The notes under the pieces are model-generated. The model was not told the DNA's origin. It worked only from the letters and a program-made list of their open reading frames with translations, and did not search any database. Source: CAZQKE01 sp964593865 (GTDB lineage Bacteria > Chloroflexota > Anaerolineae > JAAYZQ01). From it: a DNA stretch of 29,310 nt. The position numbers and the translations under genes are program-made. Location of the stretch: contig CAZQKE010000080.1 of the NCBI GenBank assembly GCA_964593865.1, positions 1-29,310 on the forward strand, in the 5' to 3' direction. Shown here in pieces: positions 1 to 7,295 of the stretch (positions within the stretch are counted from its first letter, which is position 1; every line of letters begins with the position of its first letter).

Positions 1-239
1 AAACGGCTTACCGGGCCAGCCAGCTCCGGCCAGGCGACCCTGCGGCACCCAGGAGTGACTGCTTACCGTTGCTTCCTCCCGGACCTGGCGGGGTTCACAG
101 GCTCCTGCCGCGCAGGACCCAACCTTCTACGCCGCTTAACCCGGCAGTCCCGCCTGACCCTAGCCCTCGAGAGGGAATTCGACCCCGCTATGGCGGATTG
201 CGGGTACAGGGCACCGCCAGCTCCCCGTCTAGCACGACC
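1..239 (-). ncRNA. ffs: Signal recognition particle RNA, large bacterial type
   Basis: RNA scaffold of the signal recognition particle, which with Ffh delivers ribosomes making membrane and secreted proteins to the membrane. On the minus strand the conserved apical domain is clear: CCAGGTCCGGGAGGAAGCAA at about 69-88, followed by CGGTAAGC. The 5' part carries GTGCTAGACGGGGAG (about 222-236), then GGTGCCCTGTACCCGCAATC and ATAGCGGGG, the typical start of the long (about 260-nt) SRP RNA with Alu and S domains. The 5' end is placed about 7 bases after a good -10 box. The 3' end may run past the window edge, so the gene may be truncated here. Confidence 0.93.
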
Positions 240-245
240 GGGGAA

Positions 246-274
246 ATGTTACCACAGAAACGGGGAACGGTCAA
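246..274 (-). promoter_or_regulatory. Sigma-70-type promoter of the SRP RNA
   Basis: Reading the minus strand, TTGACC (274-269) is followed by a 17-base spacer and TAACAT (251-246). Start would fall near 239, just before the conserved 5' GTGCTAGAC of the SRP RNA. The TGA inside the -35 box is the stop codon of the upstream aminotransferase. Confidence 0.75.
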
Positions 275-1392
275 ATGTCTCGGCACTCTTGGGCGGAAAA
301 GTAGAAGCAACGGACGGCTTCCGCGACCTTGACAACCTGTTCCTCCGTCAGTTCCGGGTAGATGGGCAAGGAAAGGACTTCGCGGGCGGCTCTTTCGGCT
401 TCGGGCAGGCTGCCTTCGTCCATGCCCAGGTCGGCGTACATTTCCTGTCGGTGCAGGGGGACGGGGTAGTAGACCGCCGAGCCGATGCCTTGTTCGGCGA
501 GAAAAACCCGCAGGGCGTCGCGGTGAGGGGCGCGGATGGTGTACTGGTGGTACACGTGGGTTGCTTCCGGCGCGACGTACGGGGTGGTGACGGGTAGGTC
601 GGCCAACAGTTCGTCGTAGAGGGCGGCGATCCGTTGCCGGGCTGCCGTCCAATCGGCCAGGTAGCGTAGTTTGACGCGCAGGGCCGCCGCTTGCAATTCG
701 TCCAAACGGCTGTTGTAGCCCAGTCGCTCATGGTGGTAACGGATCCGCCCTCCGTGGCGGCGCAGTGTGTCCAACCGCTCGGCGATTTCGGGATCGTTGG
801 TGACGGCCATGCCGCCATCCCCGTAAGCCCCCAGGTTTTTGGTGGGGTAGAAGCTCAAGCAGCCCACCGCGCCGAAGGAGCTGATCGGTTTCCCCTGCCA
901 GGTGGAGAGCAAGGCTTGGGCACTGTCTTCTATGAGCGGCAGGCCGTAACGTTCGCTCAGGTCCACGAAGGCGGTCATGTCGGAGGGTTGGCCGTAGAGA
1001 TGCACCAACAGGATGGCCCGCGTCCGCTCGGTGATGGCTTGCTCGACGAGGGTCGGGTCCAGGTTGAAGGTGCGCGGTTCAATGTCCACGAACACCGGTT
1101 TGGCTCCCGCCCGCGAGATGGTATTGGCGGTGGCGATAAAGGTAAAGGATGTGGTGATGACTTCATCGCCGGGGCCGATGCCCAGGGCATCCAGGGCCAG
1201 GCGCAGGGCGTCGGTCCCGGATGCCAGTCCGATGCCGTATCGGCAGCCGCAGATCTGGGCGATCTCTTGTTCCAGGGCCTGGACGTTTGGCCCCAGGATG
1301 TAGTTGCCGCTGGCCAACACTTCCAGCACGGCGGCGTTTACTTCTTCACGGATGCTCTGGTATTGTGCCTTGAGGTCAAGGATCGGTATCAT
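271..1392 (-). CDS. DegT/DnrJ/EryC1/StrS family PLP-dependent aminotransferase
   Basis: Sugar-type aminotransferase that moves an amino group, usually from glutamate, to a keto-sugar nucleotide using pyridoxal phosphate. These enzymes make amino sugars for surface polysaccharides or glycoconjugates. The family signatures are present: LDLKAQY near the N terminus, SGTDALRLAL around the phosphate-binding loop, IEDSAQ (cofactor-contacting Asp and Gln) and FYPTKNLGAYGDGG, whose Lys (about residue 185) should form the Schiff base. About 373 aa is normal for the family. The ATG at 1392 is chosen because an AAGGTGG ribosome site lies six bases before it; a GTG three codons upstream also opens the frame. 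It follows udk by about 40 bases and probably ends the operon. The actual sugar substrate cannot be told from sequence. Confidence 0.92.
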   Translation of the reverse strand: MIPILDLKAQYQSIREEVNAAVLEVLASGNYILGPNVQALEQEIAQICGCRYGIGLASGTDALRLALDALGIGPGDEVITTSFTFIATANTISRAGAKPVFVDIEPRTFNLDPTLVEQAITERTRAILLVHLYGQPSDMTAFVDLSERYGLPLIEDSAQALLSTWQGKPISSFGAVGCLSFYPTKNLGAYGDGGMAVTNDPEIAERLDTLRRHGGRIRYHHERLGYNSRLDELQAAALRVKLRYLADWTAARQRIAALYDELLADLPVTTPYVAPEATHVYHQYTIRAPHRDALRVFLAEQGIGSAVYYPVPLHRQEMYADLGMDEGSLPEAERAAREVLSLPIYPELTEEQVVKVAEAVRCFYFSAQECRDI

Positions 1393-1431
1393 GGGAGCCA
1401 CCTTCGGCAGCGGGGGCCTGTGGCCGTGGTC

Positions 1432-2055
1432 TCATCCTGCATGGTCCAACAGGCTTTTGATCCGCGCTGCAATCATATCCATTGCCACTTCGTTAAATCC
1501 CCCTTCGGGGATGATGATGTCGGCGTAGCGTTTGCTCGGCTCAACGAACCGTTGGTGCATGGGCCGCACGGTGGAAAGGTACTGGTGGATGACCGATTCC
1601 ATTGTCCGCCCTCGCTCGGCGATGTCCCGCTGCAGGCGGCGGATGAAGCGGATGTCGGCATCGGTATCCACAAAGATTTTGACATCCATCAGACGGCGCA
1701 ACCGTTCGTCGGCAAAGATGAGGATGCCTTCGACCAGGATGACGCGGTGGGGGTAGACGGTTTGGGTGCGGGCGGTGCGGGTATGGGTTTTGAAGTCGTA
1801 AATGGGCATTTCTATAGGTTGTCCTGCCTTGAGGGCTTTCAGGTGCTCAATGAGCAGTTCGTTGTCCAGGGCGTCGGGGTGGTCAAAGTTGTGCAAGGCG
1901 CGCTGGGCTTCCGGCAGGTTGCTCAGGTCTTTGTAGTAAGCGTCATGCTGGATAAGAGAGATCTGGTGGGTCCCCGCCCGCTTGAGGATTTCGCGGGCCA
2001 CCGTGGTTTTGCCCGATCCCGTGCCTCCGGCAACACCGATGACGACAGGTTCCAT
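1432..2055 (-). CDS. udk: Uridine kinase
   Basis: Phosphorylates uridine (and usually cytidine) to UMP or CMP in the pyrimidine salvage pathway, in the cytosol. The 207-aa length is typical. The Walker A motif GGTGSGKTT is at residues 10-18, and the N terminus VVIGVAGGTGSGKT is characteristic. The IQHDAYYKDL segment (about 36-45), YDFKTHTR (about 90) and VILVEGILIF (about 107) match the uridine-binding and Walker B regions of the family. Start ATG at 2055 has a clear GGAGGG site six bases upstream. It lies 12 bases after the CcsA-like gene and is likely co-transcribed with it. The upstream end of the same strand also holds CTP synthase, so two pyrimidine genes lie in one strand block, though a tRNA and two membrane genes separate them. 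Confidence 0.96.
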   Translation of the reverse strand: MEPVVIGVAGGTGSGKTTVAREILKRAGTHQISLIQHDAYYKDLSNLPEAQRALHNFDHPDALDNELLIEHLKALKAGQPIEMPIYDFKTHTRTARTQTVYPHRVILVEGILIFADERLRRLMDVKIFVDTDADIRFIRRLQRDIAERGRTMESVIHQYLSTVRPMHQRFVEPSKRYADIIIPEGGFNEVAMDMIAARIKSLLDHAG

Positions 2056-2067
2056 CTTTTCCCTCCG

Positions 2068-2826
2068 TCAATAGGCCATCCCCGGCAAGGCTAACAGGCT
2101 TACGGCGGCGATCCCGGCGGCGAGCGCGGCCAGGGCCGCAGCCCACCGCGCTGCATGACGGGGCAGTTGCCATGCCTGCCAGCTCATGGCCGCGGCAAAC
2201 CAAGCGGCGGCCACCCCGACCGACCGCATGTCGTTACCGGCCGGTGTTCCCAGCGACCACCAATTCGCCAGGGCCAGCAGGGTCAGGGCCATCCCCAGCA
2301 CCATCAGGCTCCATTGGGTTGCTCTCTTGAGCCAGCCGCGCAAGAGGTGATGCGGGGGATGGTTCCATCTCGCCGGGGACAGCAGCGCCGCCAGGCCCAG
2401 CTCCAACCCTCCGGCGCCGGCTGCGATCAGGCTACCGCCGCCCAGGTACAGCAAGAGCCACAGACCGTTGTAGAGGGGGAGCCGGTAAATGCACCCCAGG
2501 GAAATGGAAGATGGTCCCGGCAGCGTTGCGCCGAGGGCCAGGAGCAGTGCCATCAGGTCGGTCAAGGGATTGCCTTGCCGGAATCGCAAGGCCAGGTGAG
2601 TCAGTGTGGCGCCCAGGGCCATCCCCAGGGCGGCTTCCTGCGGGCGCGGGCCGAACCGTCCATTCCAGAGCAGGGCAACTGCCAGCATTGCTGCCGCCAA
2701 CACGCGGGCGATACCGACCGGGAACCGGCCCCGTTGCCGACCGGTGAGCAAGGCGATGCTCTCACCTCCCCCCGCCGCCAGGAGCGCACCGGCTGCTCCC
2801 CACGCCAGGATGGTCTCAATCGCCAT
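2068..2826 (-). CDS. Multi-pass membrane protein, probable degenerate CcsA/ResC-like cytochrome c assembly protein
   Basis: A 252-aa protein made almost entirely of hydrophobic helices (roughly 6-8 membrane segments). Its start overlaps the end of the ResB-like gene by 11 bases, so the two are probably translationally coupled. ResB and CcsA (ResC) normally form the System II haem-export and cytochrome c ligation complex. A segment near residue 172-215, with LGMALTLLALANWW followed by NDMRS and an AAWFAAA helix, lines up in shape with the CcsA haem-handling region. The classical WWD-type motif (W-G-x-W-x-W-D-P-K-E) is not intact. I infer a CcsA-like role from the neighbour and this faint resemblance; an unrelated membrane protein is possible. 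Confidence 0.5.
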   Translation of the reverse strand: MAIETILAWGAAGALLAAGGGESIALLTGRQRGRFPVGIARVLAAAMLAVALLWNGRFGPRPQEAALGMALGATLTHLALRFRQGNPLTDLMALLLALGATLPGPSSISLGCIYRLPLYNGLWLLLYLGGGSLIAAGAGGLELGLAALLSPARWNHPPHHLLRGWLKRATQWSLMVLGMALTLLALANWWSLGTPAGNDMRSVGVAAAWFAAAMSWQAWQLPRHAARWAAALAALAAGIAAVSLLALPGMAY

Positions 2827-4189
2827 TGCCCAAAGCCTCCTCCAATTGCTCTCCGAGCGCAGACCACCAGAGGTCGCCCCGCAGCCGAGGACAGGCCAGC
2901 AGGTGGATCGTGGTCGTGTCCTCTTTCTCCTCCAGGGCCAGCCAGAGGAGGCCCGGCTCCCGCAGCCAGGCCGCGGCCAGGGCGACGACGGCCAGCAGCA
3001 ATGCGATCAACACAGGCCCCATGGCCGGGCTGTGGGAAAAGCGCAATACGGGCCGGGAGCCGATCTCAATTTGGAGGCGCAGGTCGCCGACGGCGATCTC
3101 GCCGCTCCGATCCAGCATACCCAGGAGGACTACGTTTCCTTCGTCGTCCAAGCGGGAAAGGATCAAGGCGGCCCGGCCGGTGGTGGCCTGGGGCGTGGAA
3201 ACCAGCGACAGGTACAGGCCGTTGTCCGGGATCAGGACGAACCGTCGCTCTTGGGGCGAGGTAAAGACCAACGTGATCTCGTTGGCAGGTTCCGCTTCCG
3301 GTCTGCCACTTTCCAGGGTGAGCGGTCGGCCTTCCGCGTCCCATCCTCGTACTCGGATGGCAGGCACGGCATCTACCAGGCGCACGGTGATATTTTGATA
3401 GGTCACCGGTCGGCCCCAAGACACCCGGCTCTGCTTCACTGCCAGACCTTTGTCCATCCAGGTGATCTCGGCGGCGGAGGGGCAAGGAGCTTGGCCGGTG
3501 AAGGATTCCAAGCGGACGGCCAAAGGGCTGTGGTGACCGATGGTGTGGATGTCGCCCGGTGCGGGGCGCCAGTCTGCATCCTGCCAGCCGCGCCCACCCG
3601 CCGCTGCCAGGCCGACGAGGGCGACAAGCGTCGCGCCGTAGGCGACAGGGTAGGCCCACAGGCTGAGGGGCCGTCGGCCCGCCACCGCATTGGGCGCGGC
3701 GGTTCCCGTTACCTGTGCCCAACGGAGACCCATCTGCTGCAAGGTGTTGCGGAGACGGGGTAGCGTTTTATCAGGTGGCAGGGGAACGGTAAAGGTGCGA
3801 TGGGGAGCGTGCGGCCCCCATAGGGCGAAATGGGTGGCTTCCCAGCGGTGGGATGCGGTAGCCCGCCAGGCAATCTCGGTCATCTCGGCCAGGCGGACGA
3901 CGAGGACCAAGCCGGACAGGGCCAGCAGCAGGCGAAACCAGCCGGCGTGGTAGATGTCGAAAAGGTCCAGGGCGCGGATCAGGCGGTTGCCCAAGCCCGA
4001 TGTGCCGTGCCGGACGACCAGCCATGCTTGGGGGTCTCCTACCGCTTGGGGTGGGATCTGGGGGATGAGGGCGGCCAGGAGGAGAGCCAGGGCCAGGAGG
4101 CCCATCGCCCCCATGAGCACTTCCGGCAGCGCGAGGATGCGCCACAGGCGGCTCAAAGGTTCGGGATGGGCTGCGCTTTGCTCGGTCAT
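2816..4189 (-). CDS. ResB-like cytochrome c biogenesis protein
   Basis: Probable System II cytochrome c maturation protein, a membrane protein that with CcsA/ResC brings haem to apocytochrome c outside the membrane. The ResB pattern is visible: TM1 (LMGAMGLLALALLLAALIP), then RALDLFDIYHAGWF leading into TM2 (residues about 80-105), TM3 (about 180-200), a long soluble domain rich in beta strands (about 205-385), and a last TM (about 390-410) before a short cytosolic tail. The family usually has this three-plus-one arrangement. ATG at 4189 is preferred (AGGAAG just upstream) over an in-frame TTG at 4222. The gene starts 58 bases after tRNA-Thr and may be read from the tRNA promoter or from pyrG. 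No CXXCH cytochrome gene is seen in the window. Confidence 0.75.
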   Translation of the reverse strand: MTEQSAAHPEPLSRLWRILALPEVLMGAMGLLALALLLAALIPQIPPQAVGDPQAWLVVRHGTSGLGNRLIRALDLFDIYHAGWFRLLLALSGLVLVVRLAEMTEIAWRATASHRWEATHFALWGPHAPHRTFTVPLPPDKTLPRLRNTLQQMGLRWAQVTGTAAPNAVAGRRPLSLWAYPVAYGATLVALVGLAAAGGRGWQDADWRPAPGDIHTIGHHSPLAVRLESFTGQAPCPSAAEITWMDKGLAVKQSRVSWGRPVTYQNITVRLVDAVPAIRVRGWDAEGRPLTLESGRPEAEPANEITLVFTSPQERRFVLIPDNGLYLSLVSTPQATTGRAALILSRLDDEGNVVLLGMLDRSGEIAVGDLRLQIEIGSRPVLRFSHSPAMGPVLIALLLAVVALAAAWLREPGLLWLALEEKEDTTTIHLLACPRLRGDLWWSALGEQLEEALGNGD

Positions 4190-4247
4190 GGCTTCCTGCG
4201 TTCTGCATAACAAAGGCCCCAACCGGGACGTTGGAGCCTGCGGACTG

Positions 4248-4320
4248 AGCCACCCAAGGGACTTGAACCCTTAACCTGGCGCTTACGAAGCGTCTGCTCT
4301 GCCGATTGAGCTAGGGTGGC
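4248..4320 (-). tRNA. tRNA-Thr, anticodon CGU
   Basis: A 73-nt cloverleaf on the minus strand. The acceptor stem GCCACCC/GGGTGGC is perfect, with discriminator T. The D arm has GCTC/GAGC, the anticodon loop is TTCGTAA (anticodon CGT, reads ACG) and the T arm AAGGG-TTCAAGT-CCCTT is perfect. The anticodon stem GACGC/GCGCC has one A-C mismatch at its second pair. No CCA is encoded; the sequence after the discriminator is CAG. Threonine identity follows from the anticodon. Confidence 0.95.
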
Positions 4321-4330
4321 GTGTGGGCGC

Positions 4331-4359
4331 ATTATACCAGCCTTTGCCCCAAACGCAAA
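4331..4359 (-). promoter_or_regulatory. Promoter of tRNA-Thr
   Basis: On the minus strand a perfect TATAAT (4336-4331) lies 10 bases before the tRNA 5' end. A weak -35 TTTGCG (4359-4354) sits 17 bases further up, just inside the intergenic gap after the pyrG stop. The tRNA therefore can be transcribed on its own. Confidence 0.7.
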
Positions 4360-4362
4360 ATT

Positions 4363-6009
4363 TCAGCGGCAGGAGGACTCGCTCCTTTCCCCTCCTTTGG
4401 TCCGCATTTTGTTCTTCCTTTCCTTTGCGGCCCCGATGAAGGCTTGGAAGAGAGGGTGAGGGCGCGTGGGCCGCGACTTGAACTCGGGGTGGAATTGACA
4501 TCCCAACATGAAGGGATGGTCGGCCAATTCGCCGATCTCCACCAACCGGCCATCGGGTGAGAGGCCGGAGAAGATCATGCCCCCTTCGCTCAACATCTTG
4601 CGGAAGGCGTTGTTCACTTCCCAGCGGTGGCGGTGGCGTTCGTGGACGATTTTTCGGCCATACGCTTGGGCAGCCTTTGTACCCGGCACGAGGTGGCATT
4701 CATACGACCCCAGGCGCATCGTGCCGCCCATTTCGGCCAGGTCTCGTTGGTCGGGCATCAGGTCAATGACGGGGTAGCGGGTGGTCAGGTCAAACTCGGT
4801 TGAGTTGGGTTCATCGTTACCGACGATATGCCGTGCCAGCTCAATGATCATCACCTGCAACCCCAGGCAGAGGCCCAGGTAAGGGACTCGGTTTTCGCGG
4901 GCAAAACGGGCGGTGGCGATCTTGCCCTCAATGCCCCGGTAACCAAAGCCGCCGGGTACTATGATGCCGTCCACTTCTTGCAAAGGGGCAGTGCCGTGCC
5001 GTTCAATGTCTTCCGAATCGATCCATTTGATCTGGACGGCAGCGTTGTGGCGCAGTCCGGCGTGGTGCAGGGCCTCTCGCACACTGAGGTAGGCATCGTG
5101 GAGCTCCACATATTTGCCGACCAGGCCGATGCATACCGGTTCTTTGGGGCGGCGAATATCCTCCACAACCGCTCGCCAGCATTCCAGATCGGGGGGATGT
5201 GCATGTTCCAGGCCCAGTCGCTCGACCAGGTAGTCGCCCAGCCCCGCTTCCTCCAACACCAGGGGGACTTCGTAAATGATGGGAGTCGTCACCAGAGGAA
5301 TGACGGCCCGTTTTTCCACGTCGCAAAAAAGGGCGATCTTGTCCCGCACGGCGTCGTCCACAGGATGGTCGGAGCGGGCTACGATGATGTCCGGCTGGAT
5401 GCCGATGCCCCGCAGTTCGCGGACGCTGTGTTGGGTGGGTTTGGTTTTGAGTTCCCCGGTGGAGGAGATGTAGGGCAAGAGGGTCAGGTGGATGTACACG
5501 GTGTTCTCCCGACCGACATCCACCCGCATTTGGCGGATCGCTTCTAGGAAGGGGAGTCCTTCAATGTCTCCAACCGTGCCGCCTACCTCAACGATGACGA
5601 CCTCGGCTCCGCTTTCGCGGCTCACCAGGCCGATGCGCCGTTTCATCTCGTTGGTGACGTGGGGGATAACCTGGATGGTCCCGCCCAGGTAATCGCCGCG
5701 TCGCTCTTTGGCGATGACCTCGGCGTAGACCTGGCCGGAGGTTACATTGCTGGCCCGCGTCAGGTTTTCGTCTATAAACCGTTCATAGTGTCCCAGGTCC
5801 AGGTCTGTCTCTGCGCCGTCCTCCAGGACAAAGACTTCGCCGTGTTGGTAAGGAGACATTGTGCCGGGGTCCACGTTGAGGTAGGGGTCCAGTTTCTGGA
5901 TGGAGACGCGGATTCCCCGGCTTTTGAGGATGCGCCCGATGGAGGCGGCGGTCACGCCCTTGCCCACGGACGAGACAACGCCGCCGGTGCAAAAGATATA
6001 TTTGGTCAT
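4363..6009 (-). CDS. pyrG: CTP synthase (glutamine-hydrolysing)
   Basis: Makes CTP from UTP, ATP and glutamine, the last step of pyrimidine nucleotide synthesis. The 548-aa length is standard. The N-terminal amidoligase domain starts KYIFCTGGVVSSVGKG with the ATP-binding P-loop-like segment at about 9-19; EVGGTVGDIEG (141-151) and KPTQHSVREL (190-199) are UTP-site signatures. The C-terminal class I glutaminase domain has its nucleophile Cys381 in YLGLCLG and the His507/Glu509 pair in FHPEF. The start ATG at 6009 lacks a good ribosome site, with CCCCCGC just before it. It lies 19 bases after the Roadblock gene, so reading through from that gene (translational coupling) seems likely. All catalytic residues are present. 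Confidence 0.98.
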   Translation of the reverse strand: MTKYIFCTGGVVSSVGKGVTAASIGRILKSRGIRVSIQKLDPYLNVDPGTMSPYQHGEVFVLEDGAETDLDLGHYERFIDENLTRASNVTSGQVYAEVIAKERRGDYLGGTIQVIPHVTNEMKRRIGLVSRESGAEVVIVEVGGTVGDIEGLPFLEAIRQMRVDVGRENTVYIHLTLLPYISSTGELKTKPTQHSVRELRGIGIQPDIIVARSDHPVDDAVRDKIALFCDVEKRAVIPLVTTPIIYEVPLVLEEAGLGDYLVERLGLEHAHPPDLECWRAVVEDIRRPKEPVCIGLVGKYVELHDAYLSVREALHHAGLRHNAAVQIKWIDSEDIERHGTAPLQEVDGIIVPGGFGYRGIEGKIATARFARENRVPYLGLCLGLQVMIIELARHIVGNDEPNSTEFDLTTRYPVIDLMPDQRDLAEMGGTMRLGSYECHLVPGTKAAQAYGRKIVHERHRHRWEVNNAFRKMLSEGGMIFSGLSPDGRLVEIGELADHPFMLGCQFHPEFKSRPTRPHPLFQAFIGAAKERKNKMRTKGGERSESSCR

Positions 6010-6028
6010 GCGGGGGATGAACCCAGAT

Positions 6029-6397
6029 TTAGATCAGGCGGGCCAGATCGCCGGCAGCCCGACGCATATCTAGGAACACCAGGCCTAATTTGGCGTCTTT
6101 GCGGGCCAGGGAGGTCAACACAGCTTCCTCGCCCACAGACATCAGGATCACATAACCGTTGTCGCCACGGATGTAGACCTGATCCAACATGCCCCGCCCC
6201 AACTCCCCGGCGATCCGCTCGCCCAGGCTGAGCATGGCCGCGCTCATGGCCGATACGCGGTCCTCTTCTACGTCGGCGGGTAGGTCGGAGGCGATGATGA
6301 GACCGTCCACACTGACCACGGCAGAGGCTTCAATATCGGGGGTGCTGATGCGCAAATCTCGCAAGCGGGCGATCATCTGCTCTGTTCGTGACCTCAT
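6029..6397 (-). CDS. Roadblock/LC7 domain protein
   Basis: A 122-aa single-domain protein of the Roadblock/LC7 fold. In bacteria such proteins often act as partners or GTPase-activating proteins for small Ras-like GTPases (the MglB model), or as dimeric regulatory scaffolds. The family pattern is clear: a first helix, then IEASAVVSVDGLIIASDLP (about 22-40), the central helix AMSAAMLSLGERIAGELGRG, then DQVYIRGDNGYVILMSVGEEAVLT and LGLVFLDMRRAAGDL at the end. No MglA-like GTPase gene lies nearby. It is first in a likely operon with pyrG behind a strong promoter. An AAAGGAG site sits about 11 bases before the ATG, slightly far. Its exact partner is unknown. Confidence 0.85.
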   Translation of the reverse strand: MRSRTEQMIARLRDLRISTPDIEASAVVSVDGLIIASDLPADVEEDRVSAMSAAMLSLGERIAGELGRGMLDQVYIRGDNGYVILMSVGEEAVLTSLARKDAKLGLVFLDMRRAAGDLARLI

Positions 6398-6447
6398 TGT
6401 TTCAATCGCTCCTTTCTCAGATCGTTTCTACTCCCACAAGCCGTTAC

Positions 6448-6476
6448 ATAATACCACAGGTCGCGGTAGATGTCAA
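6448..6476 (-). promoter_or_regulatory. Strong sigma-70-type promoter for the Roadblock-pyrG operon
   Basis: On the minus strand a perfect TTGACA (6476-6471), a 17-base spacer and TATTAT (6453-6448). Start is expected near 6441, giving a leader of about 44 bases that carries the AAAGGAG ribosome site. Confidence 0.8.
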
Positions 6477-6698
6477 TGCCGCCGTTCGGCAAGACGGGGC
6501 AAGCATTTGCGAGATTCCGCATTGCGGAGGAAGCGGACCGATCCCCGGCTCACCGTCAAGGACGAAAATCTCGGCGGCTCGTGCCGGGGGCGGTGGCGAC
6601 TCAAGTCGCTCCTTTTGGGCCTGCGGCCGGGCGTATTCGTGCATTCGTGTATTCGCGTCCGCTTCGCGGACGGCCCCCTTTGGCGGTTCCGGAGATTT

Positions 6699-6779
6699 GA
6701 ACCGCGAAGGCGCAAAGGACGCAAAGGAAAGAAGAAAAAGCAAGAAAACCTTCGCGCCCTTGGCGTCTTGGCGGTTCCA
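6699..6779. repeat. Imperfect palindromic (MITE-like) element, copy 1
   Basis: Left arm begins GAACCGCGAAGGCGCAAAGG and the right arm ends CTTGGCGTCTTGGCGGTTC. The arms are imperfect inverted repeats of about 29 bases around an A-rich centre (AAGAAGAAAAAGCAAGAAAA). It has the size and shape of a small non-coding dispersed hairpin element, and a second copy lies at 6895-6963. Confidence 0.75.
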
Positions 6780-6794
6780 ACCACGATTTTCTTT

Positions 6795-6815
6795 GCGCAA
6801 GTTGGAAACTTGCGC
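6795..6815. repeat. Perfect 9-bp hairpin between the two B repeats
   Basis: GCGCAAGTT, a 3-base loop GGA, then AACTTGCGC. It lies in the spacer between the two long direct repeats, with no gene on either side and no T-run, so it looks like a dispersed repeat, not a terminator. Confidence 0.7.
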
Positions 6816-6894
6816 CACCGGGCCGGGCGTATTCGTGCATTCGCGTATTCGCGTCCGCTTCGTGGACGGCCCACTTTGGCGGTTCCGGAGATTT

Positions 6895-6963
6895 GAACCG
6901 CAAAGGCGCAAAGGCCGCAAAGGAAAGAAGAAAAAGCAAGCCCTTGGCGTCTTGGCGGTTCCA
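6895..6963. repeat. Imperfect palindromic (MITE-like) element, copy 2
   Basis: Shorter copy of the element at 6699-6779: left arm GAACCGCAAAGGCGCAAAGG, same A-rich centre, right arm CCCTTGGCGTCTTGGCGGTT. About a dozen bases are missing from the start of the right arm, so it is a decayed copy. Confidence 0.72.
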
Positions 6964-7042
6964 AAAGGATGAAAATCTCCGGCGGCTCGCGCCGGAGGCG
7001 GTGGCGACTCAAGTCGCTCCTTTTGGGCCTGCGGCCGGGCGT

Positions 7043-7260
7043 CCGCCTACGCGGACGCTCCCGCTTCCGCCTGCATGGCAGGCGCGCACGCACAGGCGGG
7101 CGATCGGCCAACGGCCCGCCAGGGGCGGTTTCAACCGCTATTTTCGAGGAAGTTCGCCGAGAAAGGGTCGGTTTCACACGGTTTCTCTCCGCCCTCGGCG
7201 TCTCCGGCGGGGCCGGGGAGACTCGGAAGGGGATGCATCTTACAAAACCTTTCGCTTCAC
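7043..7260. repeat. Cluster of short hairpins before the histidine kinase
   Basis: Gene-free stretch holding several small palindromes: GTCCGC-CTAC-GCGGAC (about 7041-7056), CGCCTGC-ATG-GCAGGCG (about 7067-7083) and GCGGTT-TC-AACCGC (about 7126-7139). It then has a stretch CGGTTTCTCTCCGCC...CTCGGCGTC (about 7170-7200) resembling the right arm of the elements at 14.36 kb and 21.5 kb. No credible gene is seen. Confidence 0.55.
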
Positions 7261-7289
7261 TTGCCGAAGATCAACAAATACGTTATACT
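7261..7289 (+). promoter_or_regulatory. Promoter of the histidine kinase gene, apparently leaderless
   Basis: TTGCCG (7261-7266), 17-base spacer, TATACT (7284-7289). The expected start, 7 bases after the -10, is the A of the ATG at 7296. No ribosome site precedes that ATG, consistent with a leaderless mRNA. Confidence 0.65.
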
Positions 7290-7295
7290 TTGATC

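Larger units (their letters stand above)
6565..7042. repeat. Duplicated block, arrangement A1-B1-spacer-B2-A2
   Basis: Two sequence units are each present twice, in the same orientation. Unit A (6565-6633 and 6972-7042) contains GGCGACTCAAGTCGCTCC, itself palindromic, then TTTTGGGCCTGCGGCCGGGC. Unit B (6632-6780 and 6829-6963) contains GTCCGCTTCG(C/T)GGAC followed by a palindromic element (listed separately). The copies differ by scattered single bases and a short deletion in B2. No plausible coding frame fits; open frames on both strands merely follow the repeats. Confidence 0.85.

Noticed and set aside
691..2094. A 467-codon plus-strand frame across the aminotransferase and udk
   Set aside because: It spans two well-supported minus-strand genes and has no motif of its own.
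6565..7042. CRISPR array
   Set aside because: Only two copies of each unit, of 70-150 bases, with no regular short repeats and spacers and no cas genes.
6444..7177. Open frames on both strands in the repeat gap
   Set aside because: They follow the duplicated repeats, so similar peptides appear twice; no ribosome site or family match supports them.
6969..7295. N-terminal extension of the histidine kinase
   Set aside because: It is encoded by repeat DNA, contains the promoter, and adds an Arg/Gly-rich stretch before the first membrane helix.
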